Assembly: GCA_951640165.1 (NCBI GenBank)
Contig: OX621255.1
Coordinates: 25,952,001 to 26,016,000, forward strand
Direction: 5' to 3'
DNA: 64,000 nucleotides
Source of the DNA: Pseudoips prasinana
Taxonomy: Eukaryota; Arthropoda; Insecta; Lepidoptera; Nolidae
Shown: piece by piece, positions 23,101 to 35,100 of the stretch
Numbering within the stretch: position 1 is the first letter of the stretch
Layout: each line of letters opens with the position of its first letter
The notes under the pieces: model-generated
Databases searched by the model: none
What the model saw: only the letters and a program-made list of their open reading frames with translations
What the model was told of the DNA's origin: nothing
Translations under genes and position numbers: made by a program

Positions 23101-26100
23101 ACTTATTTCCAGCAAAACAAGAGCAGTACACAACATCCCGTAACTTAAGGAATAAGAACAAATTAGCATTACCTCCTTCAAAATTAGCAATGGTCCACTC
23201 TGGACCCTACACCATGGCGATAAAATCTTTAATAACATTCCAAAACCTTTAAGAGACATAACAAATTTTAATATATTAAAAGCAAAATTGAACAAATTTC
23301 TTATTCAAAAATCATATTACAGCCTGAAACAGTTTTTCGAGGACAAATTTAAAATGGACAAATTTAAAATTTAAAAATTAAATTTAAAATTTAAAAATGT
23401 AGTATGATAATATGACATGATCAAAATTTGAAATTTGAAATGAGATATAGACATGATTTGACATTTATTTAAATAATAATTTTGTATCTTTTATTGTATA
23501 TTATGGGATTACTTCATCATTTGACATTTATTTAAATTATTGCTATTATTATTATTTATAATTTTAATTGTATAATGATTATTTAAAATTTTATCCTAAG
23601 TACCTATATAATAATATTAATTTAAAAATTATATATTCATAGTAATTAATAAGCTTAGATTAATTTGAAATAATTAAAAGCTATTATATTCACATTTTAT
23701 ATAATTTAAGATGTTAAAATGTATGTACTTTAAGATGTTATAAGAAATGTATTTGCAACACCCTAACAGGGTTCATGTCTGACACAAATTATATGCATTA
23801 ACACCTATTGTAACACATGAATGCAATAAAGAACTTGAACTTGAACTTGAACTTGCCAGTATGGAGTCTCGGATAATCATCTGGGACATCATGGTTTCTC
23901 ATACTGTATGAGCACGGGTTGATTCCCACGTCACATTAGAATTAACGAGATTCTCTGTAGAGCTCTTGCAGTGCTGGCGCCCCAGCTGTGTTAGAACCAA
24001 GCGGTCTGGCTCGCATTAATGGGAAGAGACTGTATGGCACAAAGAGCAATGGAGAGGGCTATTCTCGGAGTCTCCCTGCGAGATCAAATCAGAATGTTGA
24101 AATCCGCAGTCGAACCAAAGTCACCGAGATAGCCCAAAGACTTGCAAAGCTGAAGTGGCAGCCGTCGGGGCACATAGCTCGTAGAACCGACGGCGCAGCA
24201 AAAAGGTTCTCGAGTGGCGACCATGAACCGGAAGACTCAGCGTGGGCAGGCCCCCTACAAGGTAGACCGACGATTACGCTGGATGCAGACAGCGCAAGAC
24301 GGGCAATTGTGGAGATCTTTAGGGGAGGCTTTTGTACAACAGTGTATGTTTCAGCTTATATGATGATGATGACCGGATATGACCGGATGGTATGTGTTTG
24401 TTGCCATGGAAGATGGGTATGCCACTAGTGTGGGACGCAACCTGCATCGACACCTTGGCGCAATCCCAATTTCCCCATACTTTGGAGTCTGCAGGTACTC
24501 CTGCACCATCAATGACGTGGACGAAAACCACTTACCAACGTTTATGTACCAGAAGCACCATCGATATATGTTGCCTAGCCTTATATTAGACCTAGGTACT
24601 TGAGTGGCTTCTATATATGCCACAAGTTCGGTCATAGTAGAATTTATATAAATCGAATAAATTTAACATAAACCAATAACATCTGTGTTATAACAGCTAC
24701 GAAGTTAAGTTATGTGTTTAACAAATATTTGAAATATATTAGTCAATACTCGATCGTTTATTGCTTCCACAATGTATAACCGATGGTATAATAATTTTAT
24801 AATTATGTAACAATTATGAACCCTGTCGGGCACAGCGTAGTAGAAGAGAGGAATAAGGCTTTTTGTTAATAATAAAAAGTTTTAGAATTTATGCTTTTTG
24901 TAAGAATTATTAAGTATGCCAAATTTTAATTTAAAAATGTCAGGATTTGAAGCGAAAGGATTATCAGATTAATATTAGAATGTCAAGATCTATAGAATTG
25001 TTGTTGTTAAAATTTATAGTAGTATTATAGGAATTTTATAAAATGATTTGTTAATTTAATATTTTTGAATTTAAAGTTTTCATGGGCAAATTATTAAGTA
25101 CCTATGCCAAATTTTAATTTTAAAATGTCAGGATTTAAAGCGAAAAGATTATCAGATTAATATTAGAATGTCAAGATCTATAAAATTGTTGTTGTTAAAG
25201 TTTATAGTAGGATTATAGGAATTTTATAAGATGATTTGTTAATTTAATATTTTTGAATTTAAAGTTTTCATGGGCAATTTACTATTAGTCAAATATGTAT
25301 TTAATAGCCAGGTATTATGCATTAATGTACACATAACATTTAAGTAAGCCTTAGAAACAGATTATTTCTTTGACTCAAAGTATTCTTTAACAGTATAATA
25401 GCTTTTCTGTCATAAGAAAAGCTTTAGTTTATTAATAAAAGTATTATCTATTTTTTCTTTTTTTAATTCTTCTGGAAGTTTATTATAGATTTTTATTGAC
25501 ATGGCCAATGGGCTTGTAGAGTGCATAGATAGATGTTGGTAAATTTAATTTATTCCCATGCCTAAGTGTAAAGTTAGATTGTAATTTTTCTGACAATTAT
25601 CGAGGCAAAAGACGTGTGCAAAGATCGTGACCAATGGAAATCCGCTGTCTCTGCCTACCCCTCTGGGAAACAGGCGTGAGTCTATGTATGTATGTAAATA
25701 TTCTCTTATGGTGTAGTATGGAATTAATGCCCTATTAATACCCTATTTGCTTAGATTCTAATTATACATGTGATTTTATAAGGACAAGTACACTAGTAGT
25801 TATTAAAATGAACTTGGCTTGACACGCTGTTGCGTGTCTAGATCATAATGTATGTAGAGTTTTTTTTCATTGCCCTTTAATGAATATATCTAAAATAATA
25901 CTAATATATATTCCTTAGTAGTCAAAGTACTGCACGTAAGTACACCCCAACCAAGACAATATCTATTTCTACAAATTCACCCACTAATTTGGTTTGAGAA
26001 CAGACCTCAAACTGCTTAACTTTCCTCCATACCAGTCCATAAGTGGTTGACAGCTTAAGGACCGGTCAGAGCACGTGTCTATTCACGCCTTTCATTAGGA

Positions 26101-29100
26101 AATCATCTTAAAATTGATCTCATTAAGTATACTTAGGTGTATCTGTTGTACAGAATGAAACAGGTTTAAAATCAATATTAGCAAATCTAATAAAGTTTAA
26201 CCACAGTATAACAATATAGACAGTACGAAAATTACAAACAAACGCTCGAATCGGCACACTCATACAAACACGCGCATCGACAAGACCCCTAAGCGGTTGT
26301 CGCGGTGCTGTCAGTACTGAGTGCCGCGTCAAGACGAGTGGTCACGTTTAAGTTTATTCCTGCAATCTTTTTAAAAATGCCACGAGGGTATTAAGTATAA
26401 ACGGCTGATTGAAGTCAGCCTTATCAAAACTGGAGTTATCGTTTTTTAAACATCCTGCTTATTTTTTAAGGAATAAAATACTTTGATTAAAGAATAATCA
26501 AAATAAAAAACAATAAAGTTACAACCCTATTGCATAAATAGAGTGTAGATAATTATTTCATCAACTAGGCTTAGTTTCCGTACTGTATATATTTATACTG
26601 TCGTTTAACCTAATGAACCTTGAGAATTCATTGAATTGTACATTGTTATCTCAGAATAAATCATGACTAGAGTTGTAATCGAAAAACGTATAATATTAGG
26701 CGAATCCGTTACCGTGCTTTTAGAGGTCGTCATTTTACATAGAAGATTAATGTGAAATAGATTTTATATATTTTAGTATAGTTGTTTATAACATCAACTA
26801 TAATAATCTATTTCACCCCATCTCATTTCTTTTCGTGGACATACAAGATTATTGTGAAATATATTTTATTACAGTTGATTATAAAATCAACCATAATAAT
26901 TTATTTCATCCCATATCATTTCTTTTCGTGGACATACAAGATTATTGTGAAATAGATTTTATATATTTTATTACAGTTGCTTATAAAATCAACTATAATA
27001 ATCTATTTCATCCCATATCATTTCTTTTCGTGGACATACAAGATTATTGTGAAATAGATTTTATATATTTTATTACAGTAGTTTATAAAATCAACTTTAA
27101 TAATCTATTTCACCCCATATCATTTCTTTTCGTGGAAATACAAGATTATTGTGAAATAGATTTTATATATTTTATTGTAGTTGATTATAAAATCAACCAT
27201 AATAATCTATTTCACCCCATATTATTTCTTTTCGTGGACAAACAAGATTATTGTGAAATAGATTTTATATATTTTATTATAGTCGTTTATAAAATCAACT
27301 ATAATAATCTATTTCACCCCATCTCATTACTATTCGTGGACTTACAAGATTATTGTGAAATAGATTTTAAATATTTTATTACTAGCTGTGCCCCGCGGTT
27401 TTACCCGCGTTAAATTTTATAAATTAGCACAGCTCCTCCCCTGATAATATTTAGCCTAAATGTTGACCCGATCTCTTAGTAATATTCATGCAAAATTTGA
27501 AGTAAATCCATGCAGTACTTTTTGAGTTTAGCCCGGACATACATACAGACAGACAGACACACAGACAAAAATTCTAAAAACTATATTTTTGGCTTCGATA
27601 TCGAATGTATATCACGCCCCAACTAGCCTTTAAAAAAAAATTCAATGTTCAGTTTCTACTTTCCTACGATTTTATTATATGTATAGATAGTTGTTTATAA
27701 AATCAACTATAATAATCTATTTCACCCCATCTCATTTTTTTTCGTGGGGAAGTAGAAGTCATCTATCAGATAATGGACAGCAGCGTCTTTCTGTGTACTA
27801 TGACCATTATACTGTGATCGCGAACACGTCTTCCAAGCGTGGCGATTAGGGCATATCCTTCCGAATGATTGACGGTCGATTGACGGTCACCGTAGCCTAG
27901 TTGGTAGTGCTCCTGCCTACGAAGCTGGTGGTTCTGGGTTCGAATCCCGGTAAGTGCAAATATTTCTGTGATGTACACGAATGTTTGTTTCTGAGTCATG
28001 GATGTTTTCTATGTATTTAAGTATTTATCTATCTATATAAGTATGTATATCGTCGCCTGGTACCCATAGTACAAGCTTTGCTTAGTTTGGGGCTAGGATG
28101 ATCTGTGTGACAACAGATTTCCACAACTCCATTGTGGAAATCTTTTGGGGAGAACTTTATTTAGCAGTGGAATTCGTAACTAGGCTTGCGGTCAGTCCAT
28201 AGATGGGTAGGACTACCAGAGTGGTTTAACTTCTGAGCATCTCCGTACTTCGGAGGGGATTTTAAGTTGGTGGACCAGTTGTAGTCATTAGATAATAGTC
28301 AATAAGCCGTATCGGAGGCCTTCTGGGCGGCTTGAATAACTCTGAAACTGGGGAAACAAACGATAACTAAAGCATTATTCTTTATTGGTACTAAGATACC
28401 TAATATTTGCTAACATGGCAAGATCCTAAAAAAAGGAGAGATTTTTTTTTAAAGGCAACGATTGCAGTAGGTAATCTAATCCCTGTGTCGCGGGGTACTT
28501 TACAAACAGAATATTACATCCAGACTCGGAACAACTATTTATGGGTCACACAATTAGTTGTCCGGCGCAGGTTTCGAACCCGCGACATGAAGCGGTGAGG
28601 CGACTGTCTTAGCCGCTGCGCCACACATGCAGTCTGCAGTCTAATTGCAACAAGAACAGCCAGATGCGAAACCCTAAGGGTATATTTGAGAGGTCCTATT
28701 AAGTGAGCTTTTATATTGGATTCCCTGTCAAAAGCACTTAAACGCACGGAAGTTGTTCGCTACTAGATCTCTCTAATAAACTACCCAAAGATAGCATTTT
28801 GTTGCAATGTATAATCCGTAACCAGTAACCTGTGCCTCTAGCACGAGTTCCTGCAGTTTACTTACTCGATCACACGTACAACTTCGTCCCATACATTGAG
28901 CACCAGAGTTTTAGTTCTTAATAGTTTCCGCGAGAGGCGCTGGTGCTCAATGTATGGGACGAAACTGTACGTGTGATCGAGTAAGTAAACTGCAGGAACT
29001 CGTGCTAGAGGCTCTGCATAACCGAAGTTTATACATGGATGCATTCCGAGCAAGTAAAAAATAAAATACATACTAGTTAAACATAAAATTTCTCTTATTT

Positions 29101-32100
29101 CAGATGACCGCATGATCCTGGGTCACCTCATTACCCGTGGCTTCAGCGTTGAACAGTCCAAAGAGAAGATAGACAACTACTTTGCAGCCAGACACAAAAT
29201 GCCCGACATTCTTTGTAACTGGGAACCCCTACCACCAACAATGGCAGAGTATCTAAGGCAAGGATTTTGGGTGATGCCACCCTATAGGACGAAAGAAAAC
29301 CAACGAATTGTTATTTTTAGGTGAGTAAAGGTGTAAACTCTTTAAGCTATGTGGTGACGGCGATGCATATCAGAGCGTTGGCGTGGTTGGCAGATGCTTG
29401 CTTTTCACGCCGAAGGTCGTTGGTTCGATTCCCACCCAGGACAGATATTTTTGTGAATGAACATGTCTGTTTGTCCTGAGTCTGGGTGTATATCTTTATA
29501 AGTATGTATTTACAAAAGAAAAAGTAGTACATGTAGTATATCAATAATCTGGTTTCCATAGTACAAGCTCTGCTTAGTTTGGGATCAGTGCCTCTACAGT
29601 TTCCTCCCATAGGTACATTGAGCACCAGCGCCTCTCGCGGAAACTATTAAGAACTAAAACTCTGGTGCTCAATGTATGGGACGAAACTGTACGTGTGATC
29701 GAGTAAGTAAACTGGAGGAACTCGTGCTAGAGGTACAGATGGCCGTGTGTAAATAATGTCCCAGGATATTATTATAATTATCATTATCATCACCCCATAT
29801 CATCCCGTGGGGGGCGTAGAAGTCGACCCGAGGCAATATCTACCAGAGGGCGGGCAGCAGCTTCCTTCTGACTACTATGACAATCTTACTGCGATCGCCA
29901 ACCTGTCTGCCAAGCGTGTCGATTATGGCATATCTCCCCAAGATGATTCTTGGGGAGGCTTTTGTCCAGCAGTGGACTTATTATAGCGATTAAGACAAAT
30001 TCCATAAAAAGCCTGAAAATACAACACGGAACCTGGGGCTCTACCGGCTAAGCCGCCGAACATCGATTTCTTAAATGGCTTTCAAATAAATAAATGTTAA
30101 AAATGACTTAATCAATGGTTAAATGGGCTTCCATGAGCACATATTGTGACGTCATAAATGTTACCGAATCGAATGTCAACGTTGCAGCCGATTTAACGAT
30201 TGATTTTGACCTTTATTTATTTGAACGCCATTTAAGAAATCGATGTTCGGTGACTTAGCCGGTAGAGCGCCTGGATATATTTATTAAGTTTACTATGGCA
30301 AAATCTTTACCCAATTTCTTATAGCTAGTAAATTTCTTTAAGGCGCTGCGTTTTGTGATTCATGGATATAACTATATTATTTTGATGATATATTAGTGAT
30401 TAAACACCTAAATAAATTATTTATTTTAAATATTTGAACATTTATATTAATTTATATCATAATAAAAATTTATCGTGAAATTACTGTCACTATAAATTTT
30501 AATAATAACAATTAATGATTGTTAAATTAATCAAAAATATTTGAAAATTTATATTAATTTGTATCATAATAAAGTTATTTTACTATCAAGTTTAATAATA
30601 ATAATTAATGTTTTTTTTATAATTGCTTAACGTGTAAATTTATGACTACCGTAACCATAAAGCTATCACAGTGCTTTTCATTCCGGAGGTCGTGGGTTCG
30701 ATTCCCACCCAGGACAATTATTTGTGTGCATGACCATGTCTGTTTGTCCTGTGTCTAGGTGTAATTATCTATATAAATATATCGGTTATCTGGTTTCCAT
30801 AGTACAAGCTCTGCTTAGTTTGGAATCAGATGGCCGTGTGTAAATAATATCCCAGGATTTTTAAAGACTACGCCCGCACTATGTAATGTAATCCTTATGT
30901 CGCGGGGTACGGGGGATTTTATTAGATATTATTTGATTTTCTTTTATTTCTCCCTTCCTGAAGGGGTTTGTTACTCATCACACGGGCCGTAGCCAAGAGT
31001 GAAAAGTGCATTATGTTTTAGTATAAGCTGAAGAAACCACTTTATAGTGGTTTCTTCAGTTTATATTATAAAAAAAACTATTATCAGCTTATAATATAAA
31101 ATAACCCTCTTTTCACGCTTGGCTGCGGCTCGATTATTATTATTGTTATTTTATTCTAAACCAAGAAAGATGATGATATATCATACTATATGAAGAATAC
31201 TGAAGATTAAACCATTTCTAGAAACATTTTCAACGTTTACAATGCAACACGAAATAACATCTGAATCACAATGTACTTTCAATTTGTTACGGGCTTGCAA
31301 CGAGGTAGGAAATATCATAAAATATTCACTAGTGGCCGTCCGTGCTTACAAGTTACGATGTTGGAAAGTCGTGAAATTTTCAGCAAAAATATGTTTGTCT
31401 ATGTTGTTTGTGATGCATTTCATTTACAAACTTGACGAGGTTTTGGCATAAAAGTTGGATAAACAAAAGAATAACCTACGGATAGAAAAAAGTCCTTAAA
31501 AGAAAAAAAAACTTGTGTGTACTTATCTACACGCGTTAGAAGTTATACTTCTAAATATACAACTTGAACATAGTTATCAATTTTCATACCACCTAGAACT
31601 AACCTCATGCTGTTATTTTTACGATGCGCGCGCATCGTAAAAATTCACTCTCATACCACCTAGAACTAACTTCATGCTGTTAAATTTTTTGGTGTCGGTG
31701 TGCGCGCGCATCGTAAAAATTCACTCTCATCATTTTTCTCCATCGCGCCAAAAGAAGTATAACTTCACAAATAAAGAGTTAAGATTTAAGCATGCACATT
31801 AAAAGGAAGGCCTTTAATATTTGCATCCTACCATGCATGACATACCGCTGTGACTCATGGGCGTTAACAAACAAGCATAGAGAACGACTAGCTAGTATAC
31901 AAAGGGCAATGGAAAGGAGCATGCTGGGTACCAGACTAAGTGACAGAAATAAGAAGAAAAACCAAATTTGTAGATATAACACCTATAGAGCGTTTAAAAT
32001 GGGGTTGGACTGGACACATGCTACGCTGCAAAATAAACAAATGAAGCAAACAAGTAACCTTATGGTACCCAAGACAGCACAACAGAAGTAAAGGGCGCCC

Positions 32101-35100
32101 GAAAACAAGATGGAGAGGCGACATCCGCCTAACCTTGGGGCCTTACTAGACCAGAGTTGCAGAAGACAGAGATCAGTGGAGAGAGCTGGAGGAGGCATAT
32201 GCCAAGAAGCACGCCGAATTGCGAGACATATATACTTCAGTAAATAGTACTGAAAAATATGTATTGCTAAATTTGTAGCTAATTCCGAATAAACAGGTTT
32301 TATTATTATTAAAAGTTGGATCGTTGATAGCTAGATACTCTCACCGTTCCGCAAGAGATGGGCGAGGTTAAGCAACTAGGCTCGCGGTCAGTCCATTAAT
32401 GGGTGACCACCGAAGTGGTTTAATTTCTGAGCGTCTCAACGTTTCGGAGGGCACGTTAAGCTGTCGGTCCCGGTTGTAGTCATTACACAAAAAAGGCTAA
32501 AGGACTTTTAGCCATGTCGGAGGCGTACTGGGCGGCTTGTACAACTCTGAAATTAGGGTAACCACTGCTCATACGATTAGTAAATAAGTCGGATGCATAT
32601 TGCTATAATTATTATAATAATAATTATTAATTGATTAACAGGCAACAAGGCACAGTTGTTAGTAACAAATGTAAACTTATAATTAATGTTAGTAGACAGA
32701 TAAACTCTTTATCACACCAAAGCAATAACAAATAAAAAATAACACTTAAAACCTTAAAAGTATACAATGGGCGGGTGTTTTTTAAATTTTATTTTATTTT
32801 TGAGTACAGCCAGTAATTGTTACATTTTTTCTTACATATGAATAATACAATAACACAAATCCTAATGCACAATTTTTAAACGCGTCACCGCATGCACTTA
32901 TTATTAGAAATTCCTGGTATTATTAGAAATGTGAGCTCTTCCACACAACCTAAGTGAAGATCAGAGAATGGAGATATTGAGAGGGGCAGTTATCGGTGTA
33001 CAGATACATTATAAATAATAATAATAATATCTGGGGACAATGTCACACAGATACGGAGGTACCAGGCGACGATATACATACTTATATAGATAGATAAATA
33101 CTTATATACATAGAAAACATCCATGACTCAGAAACAAATATTCGTGCTCATCACACAAATATTTGCACTTACCGGGATTCGAACCCAGGACCACCAGCTT
33201 CGTAGGCAGGATCACTACCAACTAAGCTACGGTAGGTACACATAGGGTGGCCGAGAAGTTGACGTTCTAACGTAAAATTTAGATACTTTATTATGAGGAA
33301 TATCAGAATCACCCCCCTGTACCTATGCTCTACGATTGTGAGATAGAATATTTTTTATGTTTTTTTTCGTAAAGTTCAACGGCAAATCCCGGCCTGTGAT
33401 GGACAAAAGTTTATTACTATTTAAAAAAGAAATTATAATATTTAAAATCCCTCCATGCCATGTCAATTCTTACAATCTACAATCTTAATCTAAATCTTAA
33501 ATTCTACAATTATTACAACTATAACACTGCTACACGACACAATATATTATTATGTTTTAAATACGCGCCATGTAGCAGTGGTTGACATATATACAGTCAA
33601 GTCTGTTTGCAAGCTTGACGGGCTAGTTGGCGTGGTCGGCAGATGCTTGACTTTCACGGTCGTGGGTTCGATTCCCACCCGGGACAAATATTTGTGTGCA
33701 TGAATATGTCTGTTTGTCCTGTGTCTGGGTGTAATCTACTATATAAAAATAAGTCGGGTTTTCCTTCCTGACGTTATAACTCCAGAACGCACGAACCGAT
33801 TTCCACGGTTTTGCATTCGTTGGAAAGGTCTCGGGCTCCGTGAGGTTTATAGCAAAGAAAATTTATAAAATTTTACGCGGGTAACACCGCGGGGCACAGC
33901 TAGTTATCTATATAAGTATGCATTTACAAAAGAAAAGTAGTATATGTAGTATATCAGCTATCCGATTTCTATAGTACAAGCTCCGCATAGTTAAGGATCA
34001 GATGGCCGTGTGTGAATAATGTCCCAGGATATTATTATTATTTTTAGGATGCTTTTGTTACTGGCTCTGACCCAACGTATAAGTGACTCACCACGCTTCC
34101 TCGTTGTAGCATTAAAGCAGTATACGCGGTCGTCTGCAAAAATTCCGGAAGCGCTACAAAATCGAGAGTTATGAGTGCCTCGTTAGTTCAGCGGTAGCGT
34201 GATCAACCACAGATGATGAGGTCCTGGGTTCATAATAAAATTAACATAATATACCTAATTAACATACTATAATATAATTTTACATAATTAATTCCAGAAT
34301 AACCCATCCAGTGGACTTGGTAATTCTTGACTTAGCCAAAATCGGTTTCCTGATGGGTGACTACAGACTCTTCAACGAAACCACGCAAGGCGATCATTGG
34401 GTATTCGACTTCAGTAAAGCTACCATCAACCACGCCCTACAGTTCAACCCCCTTATGATATCGAAGATTTATTATCATGTTACGGTGAGCCTACTAAGTT
34501 TTCTACGTAGGTACGTCCTGCATAGTGAGTGATATTTGAATAAAACAATTTTTTTTATTTTTTTTTATTAGCCTGTATTGTCCCACTGCTGGGCAAAGGC
34601 CTCCCTCTATTCTTTTCAACGCTCACGACTTTGTGCCATCTCTTTCCAATTCTCAAGGAAGACATCCAGTTCGTCCCGCCATCTCCTTCGTGGTCTGCCG
34701 CGACCCCGTGTCACTGTTTCAGGGTACCAATCATGAGCTTTACGTGCCCCCAAAACAATTCTCAAATAATAATTCTGCTAATCATCGTCATCATCATTAT
34801 AGCTGGATTGTACGGGTTGTAGTAGTTAAGTCAAGTTAACTTAAGAGAAACACCTTCCACTAAGATGCAATAGTTGAGTTTATTTAAGTTGTAAGTAAAT
34901 TACAGTTCTAGAGTAGAAGGCGATTATTTCTCTCAATTGTTGTTGATAGCTACACAGTTATAAGTTCACTATATTTGAATGCCTCGTTGGTCTAGCGGTA
35001 GCGTGTTCAACCGCAGAAAATGAGATCCTGGGTTCAAATCCCGGGTCGGGCCAAAAAGTGATAATGGGATTTTTCCGTAAAAAGAATTTTCTCAGTATCA

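Noticed and set aside
22011..23252. 413-residue ORF as an active polymerase gene
   Set aside because: It is part of a retrotransposon ORF2 broken upstream and downstream by frameshifts and stops; kept as a pseudogene.
26755..27381. CRISPR array
   Set aside because: Units are contiguous 102-bp repeats without unique spacers, in a eukaryotic genome.
26835..27413. 192-residue repetitive protein gene
   Set aside because: The frame is a by-product of a 102-bp (3 x 34) tandem unit; no splice or promoter context, and it runs into a Helitron.
27883..27955. tRNA gene in the SINE-A head
   Set aside because: The same head with the same 3' body occurs about ten times, and the cloverleaf does not close well.
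28855..29011. Pre-microRNA hairpin
   Set aside because: The 72-bp arms belong to a mobile fold-back element with a second copy nearby; the arms are too long and too perfect for a typical insect pre-miRNA.
32341..32413. 5S rRNA gene
   Set aside because: Only the 3' half resembles 5S rRNA, with changes, and it is fused to a dispersed repeat body.
34979..35052. Functional tRNA gene
   Set aside because: The head looks tRNA-like, but it is followed by a conserved ~320-bp body shared with other loci, so it is a SINE.
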